Shown: positions 1 through 9,513, counted from the first letter of the stretch. The stretch is 37,364 nt of DNA from Candidatus Odinarchaeia archaeon (GCA_029856525.1 JAHQXC010000004.1:1-37364); one strand, 5' to 3'. Numbers and translations: made by a program. Notes: generated from the letters alone by a model not told the origin.

Positions 1-287
1 CTTATTATTTGGAAGAATTGTTTGAAATCATTTACACTAGTTTTCGCATCCGCTAATATAACGGCGATAACATCATCGTTAAGTTTTTTGAAGAATACTT
101 TTCGATCGGATATTAAAAGCTCACGCGGCTCTGATTTAAAGGCTTCTCTGAAAAACGAGCTGAAAGCGCTTAGAAAACCAGCTATAATCTCCGGGGAGAG
201 GCCCCCTCCGATGAAATCTTTACGATATAATAGTTTACCTCCATCGGTGATTATGTAAACCTGTTTTAACGAGTTTTTCTGATCCAT
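1..287 (-). CDS. Longin/roadblock-like small domain protein, C-terminus cut by window edge
   Basis: Reverse strand reads MDQKNSLKQVYIITDGGKLLYRKDFIGGGLSPEIIAGFLSAFSSFFREAFKSEPRELLISDRKVFFKKLNDDVIAVILADAKTSVNDFKQFFQII from an ATG at 287 and is open to the edge. The 'YIITDGGKLLYRKDF...IAGFLSAFSSF...V.FKK..DDVIAVILAD' pattern resembles longin/roadblock-type alpha-beta folds. Confidence 0.6.
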   Translation of the reverse strand, partial: MDQKNSLKQVYIITDGGKLLYRKDFIGGGLSPEIIAGFLSAFSSFFREAFKSEPRELLISDRKVFFKKLNDDVIAVILADAKTSVNDFKQFFQII

Positions 288-581
288 TCACACACCTTAT
301 CTCTCACCGGGTTTTATTATTAAATATGCGCTCTATTTTATTATAATATGAAATACACTTTTATTATAAAAATTGATTGTATAAATTAAACAGAGGAATT
401 GATTATTAAATTCTTTTTTGCTTTTAAATTTATTTTTAAGATTAAAGTTTAACGTTTTAAAAAATATAATCTAGATTTAATTAAAAATTATTGTTAGCTT
501 TCGCTAAGACTAAAATATTACCATAGCAAATAAATAGTATTAGGGAGCGTATTATTTTAGGTCATAGGCGGGATTTAAACC

Positions 582-3500
582 ATGGCTTTTAAGCTTGAAG
601 AGTTTATTAAAGATTCTGTTAAACTCAGCAATCATGTAAGCACCCAGGACACCGGGTTGAATAAAATGCCATCGCAATCTAGTAGTAATATAATTGCCGA
701 GTCTCCGCCGGATTTAAGCCGAAGTATTCTATTATCAGTTAACTATGACGGTGTTAAAGGCCTCGCCTATGCTAAACTATACTGTTTAGAAGATAATAGA
801 ATCTATTTCTGGTATGATAACACTCAGCATCATCCATATTGTTTAACCGATTTAAATGAGGAGGAGCTTAAAACTATAGAAGCCTTGATGAAACATCCCG
901 GGTTACTTGGATTTAAAAAAATTAGAAAGCATAGTCTACTATATGATAGAGATATTGAAATGGTTAAAATAGAGGCTAAGGATCCTTTAAGCATAGGCGG
1001 TAAAAAGAATTCGATAAGAGAGATTCCAGGTCTTAGAACATGGGAGAGTAATATTAGATACCATCACTCTTATATTATGGATAGACAGTTAACCCCAGGC
1101 TGTATATACTATATTAAAAACGGTGTTCTACGCGAAGAATCATATGAGATGACTCCTGAACAATTAGCTGAAATAAGGCATCTTTTCAAAGAGGATTTAA
1201 AAATATACGAGGATCTTATAAAACGCTATCTACCGAGGATAATGGATGCAATCCCTGAATTATACCGTGTCGCGCTTGATATAGAAGTATCCACTCCTGT
1301 AGAGGATTTCATACCTGAACCTGAGACTTCAGAGTATCCGATAATATCTGTAGCTTTAGTGGATAGTAAAGATAATAGTAGGGTTCTTCTCTTATCCAAC
1401 GGTCAGAGTAAAGGTGTCAGACCTGAAAGCTTCCCCCAGGATGTTAAACTAGAATATTTTGAAAACGAAGTAGATTTAATTCGAACCGTTTTCTCATATA
1501 TAAGCGAGGTGCCTATACTATTAACTTTTAACGGCGATAATTTTGATTTAAGATACCTATATTATCGAGCTAAAAAATTAGGTGTTAGCGAGGATCAGAT
1601 TCCTATAGTTTTAGGAGACTACGCTGAACTTAAGAAGGGTATTCACATAGATCTCTACCCGTTTTTCAACAATGTATCGATTAAAGGCTATGCTTTCAGT
1701 AACCGATATATCGAATCAACTCTTAACAGTATAGCTAAATCTCTTTTAAACGAGGAGAAAATTCAATGCGATAAATTTATCACAGACCTCTCTTTAATGG
1801 AGCTCGCTCACTACTGCTGGAATGACAGCAGGCTTACAATGAAATTGACGAAATTTAATAATGAACTTGTGATGAGACTGATAATATTATTGATGAGAAT
1901 CTCCCATCTCCCCATAGAGGATTTAACTAGAACAGCGGTTTCAGCTTGGATTCGAAACCTCATGTTCTATGAACACCGGTATAAAAACTATTTAATACCG
2001 AATCAAGAGGATATATTAAAAGAGAAAGGGGAAATCCACAGTCAATCAATAATTAAAGGTAAAAAGTTTAAAGGAGCTATAGTTATAGAGCCGGTTAGAG
2101 GGGTTCACTTTAATGTAGTTGTTTTAGACTTCGCATCTCTTTATCCATCTATAATAAAGAAATATAATCTCTCATATGAAACAGTTCAATGCCCTGACCC
2201 TGATTGTAAAAATAATATTCTCCCTGGAACCGATTACTGTGTATGCAAGAAAAGGATAGGATTATTCTCTTCAATAGTAGGTTTTCTAAGAGATCTGCGT
2301 GTAAACTGGTTTAAAGTGAAGGCTAAAGATAAAAGTATAATACAGGAAACCCGAGACTACTATAAAGTTATAGAGCAGGCTTTAAAAGTTTTCATAAACG
2401 CTTGCCTCCCAGCGGATGAAGAGATACTAGTTAGAAGAGAAGACGGCTTACTTGAGAAGATTAGTATAGGTGAACTTAAAAAAAGAGATTGGAAAAAATT
2501 AAACGTTCTCTCAGTTCACAACACGCGCATTGGATTCGGTGAACCCTTCTTTTCACCTATACTAGACTTTGAAAAAAAATATAGCGCTGAATTAATAACT
2601 ATTACCACGGAAGATGGGCGTGAAATAAAATGCTCGCCTAATCATATTATCCCTAAAATTTCAGGAGGCGTTATTCAGGAGGCGCAGGCCTGCGATTTAA
2701 CACCGGGCGTAGATATTTTAATATACGCGCCAGCTCTTCTACCTGAAAAAAATATTGATCGGCTATTCATCCCAGACGTGTTATCTAATAAAGTGAAAAT
2801 CATAGTTAAATACCCTGCTCTAAACTCCCGGCTACTCTCCGTTCATCACTCTCAAAAAATCGCCTATTCAGCTGACGGAGGCTCCACAACCGTTGATTGG
2901 AATTTAATACCAGACGAGGAGAAGAAGATTATTAGAGATGAGTCGAATAATCTGGAATTTAAAATAGGATGGAACTCAAGTAACTGGTATCCAGGTTATT
3001 TGAATATAAACGATGATTTCATAAAACTTTTAGGCTATTATCTTAAGATAGGTGAGGTTGAACGAAACTATATTATTTTCAACACTCAATGTTCAAACAA
3101 TGTAAACCATGTGCTCTACTGTTTAAAACGTTTAAACCCAGGGTTAGATTATAAGATAATCAGTGCTGGAGTAAACAGTGTTAAAGTGAAATCTAAAATT
3201 TTAGCTTTAATATTAAGGAGATTATGCGGTGTTAAAAATAATAAAACTATTCCATTATATTTATTGAATCATAGAACTGCGAAGTTAATTTTACAATCCT
3301 ACACTGAGCTCGATGAATGCAATGTTATTAAAGTGAAAGGGAGAAAACTGAAAAATGATCTTATATACATCTTTGACTGTCTGAGGGTTAAATTCCACTG
3401 TGAAAGTGTAGGTGAAGACGAATATACATTTAGAATCAGCGGATTCTCAGCCGCTGAACATGAATTTAACAAAAAACTTGGAGGTCTTATCTTAAAACGT

Positions 3501-4403
3501 GTAGCAGCCATTAAACCTGTAAAAGGTAAGCGATACGTTTACGACTTATCGACTGTAAACGGCTGGTTTGTTTCAACTAATAATATAATAGTCCATAACT
3601 CTTACGGTGTGATAGGCAGCGATGTCTTCCCATTATATACTCCGCCTGTAGCTGACAGTACTACCGCTATAGGCAGATACGCTATAACTAAAGTTATTGA
3701 AAAAGCTAAATCCCTAGGCGTTCAAGTATTATACGGTGACACTGACAGCGTCTTCTTAAAGAATCCTTCAAGAGACCAGGTTAACGCGCTTATCGAATGG
3801 AGTTCACGAGAACTTGGCATAGACTTAGATGTTGATAAAATATACCGTTACGTGGCTTTAAGCGATCGGAAGAAAAATTACTTAGGAGTTTATGAGAACG
3901 GTGATGTTGACATTAAAGGGTTAACTGGTAAAAAGAAGCATGTCCCAGTATTCCTCCAGAGAGCTTTCAACGAGATGATAAAGGTTTTAAGTAATGTTCA
4001 CAGTGAACAGGAGTTTAACGAGGCTAAAAATAAAATCAGAGAGATTGCAACATCGCTTTACAGGAAAATCGAGCGCAGGGAAATACCTTTAGAAGAATTA
4101 GCGTTTAAAGTTCAAATGAGTAAACCGATTGAATCCTACACTAAGACAACACCCCAGCATATTAAAGCCGCTAAGCTTTTAGAGGATAGAGGGAAAGAGG
4201 TTAAACCGGGCGGGATAATCGCATTCGTTAAGACACGTGACGAGCTCGGTGTTAAGCCTTTATCCATAGCATCCATCAACGACATAGACACTGAAAAATA
4301 CAAGGAGGCGATTGAATCTACATTCGATCAGGTACTTGACTCTCTGAACATCGATTTCAAAGAGGTTATGGGTATCCGTAAGCTCTCTGATTTCTTCAGC
4401 TAA
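582..4403 (+). CDS. polB: Family B DNA polymerase, interrupted by an intein
   Basis: Exo motifs ALDIEV, LLTFNGDNFDLRYL and YCWNDSRLTMKL; pol motif A DFASLYPSII; motif B KVFINA/SYG split by the intein; motif C YGDTDSVF. Confidence 0.97.
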   Translation: MAFKLEEFIKDSVKLSNHVSTQDTGLNKMPSQSSSNIIAESPPDLSRSILLSVNYDGVKGLAYAKLYCLEDNRIYFWYDNTQHHPYCLTDLNEEELKTIEALMKHPGLLGFKKIRKHSLLYDRDIEMVKIEAKDPLSIGGKKNSIREIPGLRTWESNIRYHHSYIMDRQLTPGCIYYIKNGVLREESYEMTPEQLAEIRHLFKEDLKIYEDLIKRYLPRIMDAIPELYRVALDIEVSTPVEDFIPEPETSEYPIISVALVDSKDNSRVLLLSNGQSKGVRPESFPQDVKLEYFENEVDLIRTVFSYISEVPILLTFNGDNFDLRYLYYRAKKLGVSEDQIPIVLGDYAELKKGIHIDLYPFFNNVSIKGYAFSNRYIESTLNSIAKSLLNEEKIQCDKFITDLSLMELAHYCWNDSRLTMKLTKFNNELVMRLIILLMRISHLPIEDLTRTAVSAWIRNLMFYEHRYKNYLIPNQEDILKEKGEIHSQSIIKGKKFKGAIVIEPVRGVHFNVVVLDFASLYPSIIKKYNLSYETVQCPDPDCKNNILPGTDYCVCKKRIGLFSSIVGFLRDLRVNWFKVKAKDKSIIQETRDYYKVIEQALKVFINACLPADEEILVRREDGLLEKISIGELKKRDWKKLNVLSVHNTRIGFGEPFFSPILDFEKKYSAELITITTEDGREIKCSPNHIIPKISGGVIQEAQACDLTPGVDILIYAPALLPEKNIDRLFIPDVLSNKVKIIVKYPALNSRLLSVHHSQKIAYSADGGSTTVDWNLIPDEEKKIIRDESNNLEFKIGWNSSNWYPGYLNINDDFIKLLGYYLKIGEVERNYIIFNTQCSNNVNHVLYCLKRLNPGLDYKIISAGVNSVKVKSKILALILRRLCGVKNNKTIPLYLLNHRTAKLILQSYTELDECNVIKVKGRKLKNDLIYIFDCLRVKFHCESVGEDEYTFRISGFSAAEHEFNKKLGGLILKRVAAIKPVKGKRYVYDLSTVNGWFVSTNNIIVHNSYGVIGSDVFPLYTPPVADSTTAIGRYAITKVIEKAKSLGVQVLYGDTDSVFLKNPSRDQVNALIEWSSRELGIDLDVDKIYRYVALSDRKKNYLGVYENGDVDIKGLTGKKKHVPVFLQRAFNEMIKVLSNVHSEQEFNEAKNKIREIATSLYRKIERREIPLEELAFKVQMSKPIESYTKTTPQHIKAAKLLEDRGKEVKPGGIIAFVKTRDELGVKPLSIASINDIDTEKYKEAIESTFDQVLDSLNIDFKEVMGIRKLSDFFS
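2403..3599 (+). other. In-frame intein (399 aa) inside DNA polymerase B motif B
   Basis: Starts with Cys (CLPADEEILVRREDGLLEKISIGEL), has TTEDGREIKCSPNHIIP (block B-like) and ends YVYDLSTVNGWFVSTNNIIVHN followed by extein Ser. Removing it restores KVFINASYGVIG. Confidence 0.95.
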
Positions 4404-4511
4404 ACTATTTATAATCTAAGCTTAAACTTCGTAGTGAAACTACAAAAATTATAGAAAGATTTTTAATATTTAAAATATATATTAAGTTTAATAAATATAA
4501 GAGGGTTTTAA

Positions 4512-5339
4512 ATGCCACTTCATGGAACAGCTAGCGACATAGTTAAAAAACTAGTGGAACTAGGATTCACCACATATGAGGCTAAAGTCTATTTAGTGTT
4601 ATCTACTGAAGGCCCATTAAACCCCACGGAAATAGCTGATAAATCAGGTGTCCCCAGACCAAACGTGTACAGGGTTCTCGAGAAGCTTGAAGCTGAAGGC
4701 TATGCTAGACGAGAGGCTGTTCCGAGAGGAGCCAGATATTTAGCGGTAACCCCTGAAGAGGTTATTTCAAAAATAGAGCAGCATCTTAGAAATAAAACAG
4801 CAGCCGTAGAAGAGCTTAAAGGGCTTATCAAGTCGCTTAAACCAGCCGAGATCGTAAGCGCAAGTGAAACCATGTGGCTTGTAAACGGCGTTGAAGAAAT
4901 AAAAAATTTAGTTCAGAAGTCGATTCTAAAATCAGAGAAAGAGCTTATCATTCTCTCACCCCCCTTGTTCGGGCAGGAAACATTAGAAGAGAAAAAAAAT
5001 GTTTTAGACCAGCTGATCAAAAAAGTGGAGGCTAAAGTGGAGTTAATAATAGGATGGCCTATAGGCAAGGAAGATGTAGATTTCGTTCAAGAATTATTAA
5101 AAAAGGCGACAGTCTACCACTGGAGTCTAGGAGAAGTACCTATGGGAATATACTGCTCTGATGGAAAAGAGTGTTTGATAACATTCATAGGTAAATGGGC
5201 GCCTATACTAACATATGATTTAGGTTTATGGATAAGAAATCCTATATACGTGAAACCTATAGAATATTTAGCTAGTAAATTATTGACTATTACAAAACCC
5301 GCCGAGGAACGTATTCGCGAATTAATGGAGGCGCATTAA
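4512..5339 (+). CDS. TrmB family transcriptional regulator
   Basis: N-terminal wHTH 'LVELGFTTYEAKVYLVLSTEGPLNPTEIADKSGVPRPNVYRVLEKLEAEGYARR' is characteristic of TrmB, with a C-terminal effector-like domain. Confidence 0.9.
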   Translation: MPLHGTASDIVKKLVELGFTTYEAKVYLVLSTEGPLNPTEIADKSGVPRPNVYRVLEKLEAEGYARREAVPRGARYLAVTPEEVISKIEQHLRNKTAAVEELKGLIKSLKPAEIVSASETMWLVNGVEEIKNLVQKSILKSEKELIILSPPLFGQETLEEKKNVLDQLIKKVEAKVELIIGWPIGKEDVDFVQELLKKATVYHWSLGEVPMGIYCSDGKECLITFIGKWAPILTYDLGLWIRNPIYVKPIEYLASKLLTITKPAEERIRELMEAH

Positions 5340-5861
5340 TTGAGTAAAAAATACGTGTTTAAACTGGTAGTTTTAGGAGATGAAAGAGTAGGTAAAACCT
5401 CTCTCATATTCAGATATACTGAAAGAAGATTTCTAGGAGACTATAAACCTACGATAGGAATCGATTTCTCAGCTAAACTTGTCGAGATAGGTAAATATAA
5501 TGTTGATCTTATCATCTGGGATTTAGGCGGACAGGAGAAGTACAGGATTTTGAGAAAACACTATTTAGAAGGCGCTAGGGGAGCTATACTAGTATTCGAT
5601 TTAACTAACAGCCAGTCTCTTGAACATATAAACAGCTGGTATACTGATCTTCAACAAAACTGCGGTGACGTCCCAGCCATACTCGTCGGTAATAAAGCTG
5701 ATTTAGTTCAAGAACGGAAAGTATCAGCTGAAGAAGCTAGAAGAAAAGCTGAACTGTTAGGGTTAAAATATATGGAATGCTCAGCTAAAGATGGAACAGC
5801 GGTTGATGAAGCGTTCAAGGATATAACCCAGCAGATGATAGAGAAATATGTATACGGCTGA
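5340..5861 (+). CDS. Ras/Rab-like small GTPase
   Basis: G1 GDERVGKTS, G2 PTIGIDF, G3 WDLGGQE, G4 NKAD, G5 ECSAKD. TTG start directly abuts the TrmB stop codon. Confidence 0.95.
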   Translation: MSKKYVFKLVVLGDERVGKTSLIFRYTERRFLGDYKPTIGIDFSAKLVEIGKYNVDLIIWDLGGQEKYRILRKHYLEGARGAILVFDLTNSQSLEHINSWYTDLQQNCGDVPAILVGNKADLVQERKVSAEEARRKAELLGLKYMECSAKDGTAVDEAFKDITQQMIEKYVYG

Positions 5862-5868
5862 ATTCGAT

Positions 5869-6024
5869 TCAACGTTTAACAGGAAACTCATAACCACACT
5901 CAGGGCATTTACAAAAACCACAGTCGCCTAAAGACCTACTAGGGCATGAACCGCACGCGAAAACTCGACCATAAGATATATTAAAGGTGAAACCGCATTT
6001 AGGGCATTTAACAAGATTACTCAT
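5869..6024 (-). CDS. Small Cys-rich zinc-ribbon protein (51 aa), absent from the ORF track
   Basis: Reverse strand MSNLVKCPKCGFTFNISYGRVFACGSCPSRSLGDCGFCKCPECGYEFPVKR*. Contains CPKC, CGSC, C..C and CPEC; ATG at 6024, TGA at 5869-5871. Confidence 0.75.
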   Translation of the reverse strand: MSNLVKCPKCGFTFNISYGRVFACGSCPSRSLGDCGFCKCPECGYEFPVKR

Positions 6025-6176
6025 ATCAACCATCTCTTTAAGCTAAAGAAACTTTAACCATACATTTTTTAAACTTAACTCTAAATTACAGCTATATAAG
6101 CTGAGAGGAAACAATAAATACCAGCGTTAGCAAATTAACTATAATAATTTTAATCCATGTTTAAGATTGATGGAAA

Positions 6177-6800
6177 ATGGAGATCAAAGGATATATATTG
6201 ATAAAAGGGAATGTATACCCGGCCTCTGAAGTGTTAAAGGCGATTGCTAAAAATCCTCATATAAGGTTATCTTTAACTGATAAAGGAGCTCTACTGATAG
6301 GGGACTCCAAGATCGATAAATTAAACGAGCCTCTACCGAACATAATCAAAAACATTCTCTGCTTTAAAGCGTTAGCATACTGCTGTCCACTAGACAGGCC
6401 TTGCTCCAACCGAGATTTAGCATTAGAATTATTGGGGATAAGTAAAACAGTGTATAAGAATCTTAAAGAAGAATTCGAGGGGAAACTGTTAAACTATATT
6501 AGTGAATCAGGAATTCAAGGTAAATCTATACCAGGTAAAGAAATATTTTACAGTGAGCAACCTGACCGTGATATTTTAGAAGAATGGGATTTCTCATCTC
6601 TATCGAAACCTGAGAATCCTTATAAAAATGTAGAGGAGAGTAAACATGGAGAGACTGACGCGTTAAACTTCTTTACAATTTTAAGCGGTGAAACAGAATC
6701 TGAAAGACGGAAAGAAATTTATTGTAAAAGATGCGGGCGAAGCGTCGAAGCTTCAGCCAGATACTGTCCTAATTGTGGTAGTTTAATCGAAAAAGTTTAA
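6177..6800 (+). CDS. Hypothetical protein with C-terminal zinc ribbon
   Basis: C-terminus YCKRCGRSVEASARYCPNCGSLIEKV is a typical zinc-ribbon; N-terminal domain not recognised. Confidence 0.75.
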   Translation: MEIKGYILIKGNVYPASEVLKAIAKNPHIRLSLTDKGALLIGDSKIDKLNEPLPNIIKNILCFKALAYCCPLDRPCSNRDLALELLGISKTVYKNLKEEFEGKLLNYISESGIQGKSIPGKEIFYSEQPDRDILEEWDFSSLSKPENPYKNVEESKHGETDALNFFTILSGETESERRKEIYCKRCGRSVEASARYCPNCGSLIEKV

Positions 6801-6814
6801 AATAATTACAGAAA

Positions 6815-6949
6815 TTAGTTTTATAAATTTCGCTGCTGGAAGAGCAATGGTTTTAAGTGGTTGATGCGAACCAGCCTAAAATCTCACAGTGTACTTGTTA
6901 ACAGCACGCTGCGCGAGGGGAGAACCCCGTCTTTAGATGTGGGTAGTTC
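6815..6949 (+). ncRNA. Putative ncRNA, repeat copy A; IS200/IS605 right-end/omegaRNA-like 3' end
   Basis: 6815-6905 matches 9758-9848 over 91 nt with one mismatch. TATA box TTTATAAA at 6820-6827. 3' end GAGGGGAGAACCCCGTCTTTAGATGTGGGTAGTTCA resembles IS605-family right ends. No ORF. Confidence 0.55.
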
Positions 6950-6953
6950 ACTT

Positions 6954-7886
6954 TCAAGTTATTAAAGGTTTAATTCTTCTCCCAACATTAAACATTCTAA
7001 ACCATTCACTGTCATTTAAAAATAATCCAGCGTAGGCTCCAGCATTACATCCTATACCACACCTTTCACATATAGGTTTAGCTCCATCACTATCTGTATT
7101 AGAAATCACGCATGATTGTTTTCTTCTACCTTTATTATCCAAATTTATAAAAAACCATTTCGGACAGTTTAAACTCCACCCTCCATCTCTAAATAAATTT
7201 AACTGCATTGAGGTGTTAGCGATAAAATCAGGGAGTTTCTCTTTTATTCTTATTATGTTATCTATAGTAGCATTCCGCTCTTTCCCGTAGGGTAACCACA
7301 ATTCGTCATCATAGGAAAACGGTGTGTGAAACTGAAATGTAATCGCTTGAGCTATAGGATACCACTCGCTAATAACTTTCGGAATTACTTTATAGTTTAA
7401 TCTGTTTATCGTCATATTAATTACACATTTTATATCTGGATGGTCAATTATATTCTGTTTTATTTTTTCGTATATTTTCGCGCCTCTAATCATATTATGT
7501 ATCGACTCTGTTCCATCTATCGAGGTGAAATAACCCACACCGAAATTAATTAAAGGGATTGTCCCATTTGTTACTATGGAGACATTCCTCCACTTCATCT
7601 CATCTAAAATAGCTTCAATAACATCAACTCTAAGAAGCGGTTCACCGCCAGTTAAACTAATAGCGCATACTCCTTTCTCTATAATTTCTTTCCTTACTAT
7701 ACTTCTCCATTCATCGGCGCTTAACTCCCTGCTTGAATCATTATTTCGCCACCAGTAGCAGTGAATACAATTTAAATTACAGGCAGAGGTAATATCTATA
7801 GAACCGAATATCGGAATTTTTTTACCAAACAACTTTATTTGAATTATCTTCGAAGCGATTTCAGCGATGGTAATTATTTTTTTCAA
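6954..7886 (-). CDS. Radical SAM protein
   Basis: CNLNCIHCYWW (CxxxCxxC) motif, SLTGGEPLL, and a C-terminal Cys cluster CERCGIGCNAG. Confidence 0.9.
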   Translation of the reverse strand: MKKIITIAEIASKIIQIKLFGKKIPIFGSIDITSACNLNCIHCYWWRNNDSSRELSADEWRSIVRKEIIEKGVCAISLTGGEPLLRVDVIEAILDEMKWRNVSIVTNGTIPLINFGVGYFTSIDGTESIHNMIRGAKIYEKIKQNIIDHPDIKCVINMTINRLNYKVIPKVISEWYPIAQAITFQFHTPFSYDDELWLPYGKERNATIDNIIRIKEKLPDFIANTSMQLNLFRDGGWSLNCPKWFFINLDNKGRRKQSCVISNTDSDGAKPICERCGIGCNAGAYAGLFLNDSEWFRMFNVGRRIKPLIT

Positions 7887-8049
7887 TTAAAAGCCTTCCT
7901 TAAATTATATGGATATGAAATTAATTTTATATTTTTTTTAAAAAATTTTTAGAATATAAATTACTCTAAAAAATAAATTAACCTATATCCAAATCTATGT
8001 ACTTTAACTAACACCAGCTTTTAAAGTTGTTTAAATTTTATTTTAACCC

Positions 8050-8205
8050 TGCTCGCTGGAAGCCATCTCCAAATAGATGAGGGCTCCCTGTTCCTATTTT
8101 GCTATGACTTATGACAAGGACACAGTTTATATTTACAGGTAATGTTTAGTTCATGCTACTAACCGGTCGGCGGTAAGGCAAGATGCGCCTTTATGTAATT
8201 TCACA
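8050..8205. other. Structured intergenic element, possible ncRNA
   Basis: Hairpin GGAAGCCATCT..AGATGAGGGCTCC (8058-8087) and hairpin AAGGC..GCCTT near 8175-8192 in a 340-bp non-coding gap; GC-richer than its flanks. Confidence 0.3.
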
Positions 8206-8226
8206 GTATAAATCTTCTAGATAACC

Positions 8227-9222
8227 TTATCTGCCTAAATGAAGTTCTCTAAGCTGATTGTATCCTGAAAGATAACAGTTATATGTGTATATTTCTTCAG
8301 CGGAAATCTTATCAGCTATTGATTTAATTATGTTCAATTCATCCTCGCCTGTTATATTCCAATAGAGGAGAGCTGGTTTAACATCTCTGTGTTTAAATGA
8401 TTCACTCTTAGATATCGATGACGTCAATCTATTATACTCTGTAGTGTTAACTTCAGGAAGTATAGGAGTCCACGGGTGAATGTTAAACACTATCTTAGTA
8501 GCGCGGCTTATTGACTCAACATTTTGCCCGTACTCTAATTCTAAGTTCTCTGTATAGTTTACAGCTGGTTCAAGATAAATTTCAGAGTAAACTTCAAGCT
8601 TCTCGTTAACTTTTCTTAAACGCTCTACAAGTGTTGTTATCATACTTGATAGTTTATCCGCCCTCCACATTAACCATTTAGACTGCAAGTCACGGTCTGC
8701 TTGTATTCTATTAAAGTCGAATGAGGCGGGTATACCCGCTATCTGACTGAACTCTGCTTTACAATTATCACAGAAACAGTAATTTCTATTTGTAAAAGTG
8801 TTTCCTGCAAGTATAACACCTTTAACAGGGTATTGGGCAACTTCTTCTAAGATTTTGGCAAGATAGTTGACAGTCATCTCAGAAGGGCATATATGGGTTG
8901 CACTAATCTGACCGCCAGATTTAACACTAGAGTATTTTGGATCCTCAGCCATATAATTATCTAAAAGCGTGTTGACAACAGCATAGACGTCGAAAATATC
9001 AGATGAAATTTTAATAAATTCATTTAGAAAGTTTCCGTGAACAGGATCCTTTGGGGCTGTTGAACTATCATAGAATACGCGGCCTGATGGAGGTTTAACA
9101 ACTAACCCTATTTTTGAGAGATTCCCCCCGTATTCAGCTATAAACTGAGATGGCTTCATATTAATAGCAGTCGGATCTAGTATCAGATTCAGATTATTAA
9201 CTAAAAGCTCTCTTAAATCCAT
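8227..9222 (-). CDS. Hypothetical protein, possible glycoside-hydrolase-like TIM barrel
   Basis: Pattern 'HICPSEMTVNYLAKILEEVAQYPVKGVILAGNTFTNRNYCFCDNCKAEF' resembles GHL-type TIM-barrel proteins with an FCxxC segment. Confidence 0.5.
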   Translation of the reverse strand: MDLRELLVNNLNLILDPTAINMKPSQFIAEYGGNLSKIGLVVKPPSGRVFYDSSTAPKDPVHGNFLNEFIKISSDIFDVYAVVNTLLDNYMAEDPKYSSVKSGGQISATHICPSEMTVNYLAKILEEVAQYPVKGVILAGNTFTNRNYCFCDNCKAEFSQIAGIPASFDFNRIQADRDLQSKWLMWRADKLSSMITTLVERLRKVNEKLEVYSEIYLEPAVNYTENLELEYGQNVESISRATKIVFNIHPWTPILPEVNTTEYNRLTSSISKSESFKHRDVKPALLYWNITGEDELNIIKSIADKISAEEIYTYNCYLSGYNQLRELHLGR

Positions 9223-9395
9223 GATACCACCCTAAAAAACATATTTTTCTAGTATTGAATATTTCAACAGATATTTATAAACTACTCTAAGATCTTAACT
9301 TCACCGGTATGGACTTTCAATTTAATATGAAGATTTGAAAACTAAAACACCTTATATTCCACGGCTCACTAGACGTGTCCTAGCTGACGGTACAC

Positions 9396-9458
9396 TCGCA
9401 GACACTGAAGCCTCAGCTTGAGCGTGGGAATTGAGCTTGATCGGGTAAGTGTCTGCGA
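9396..9458. other. Large intergenic stem-loop, possible structured RNA
   Basis: Perfect 11-bp inverted repeat TCGCAGACACT (9396-9406)/AGTGTCTGCGA (9448-9458) enclosing a second 7-bp stem AGCTTGA (9415-9421)/TTGAGCT (9431-9437). Confidence 0.5.
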
Positions 9459-9513
9459 AAACTGTAGTATTTTAACTCTCTAAAAACGAAACTTTAAATT
9501 TTAAATAAAAATT

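Noticed and set aside
22-258. Plus-strand 78-aa ORF
   Set aside because: It is antisense to a more convincing minus-strand longin/roadblock-like reading frame running off the window edge.
300-580. AT-rich upstream region of polB as a replication origin
   Set aside because: No clear repeated origin recognition boxes or adjacent orc1/cdc6 gene; ordinary AT-rich intergenic sequence.
3299-3511. Minus-strand ORF inside the polB intein
   Set aside because: Antisense to a well-supported coding region, with no recognisable domain.
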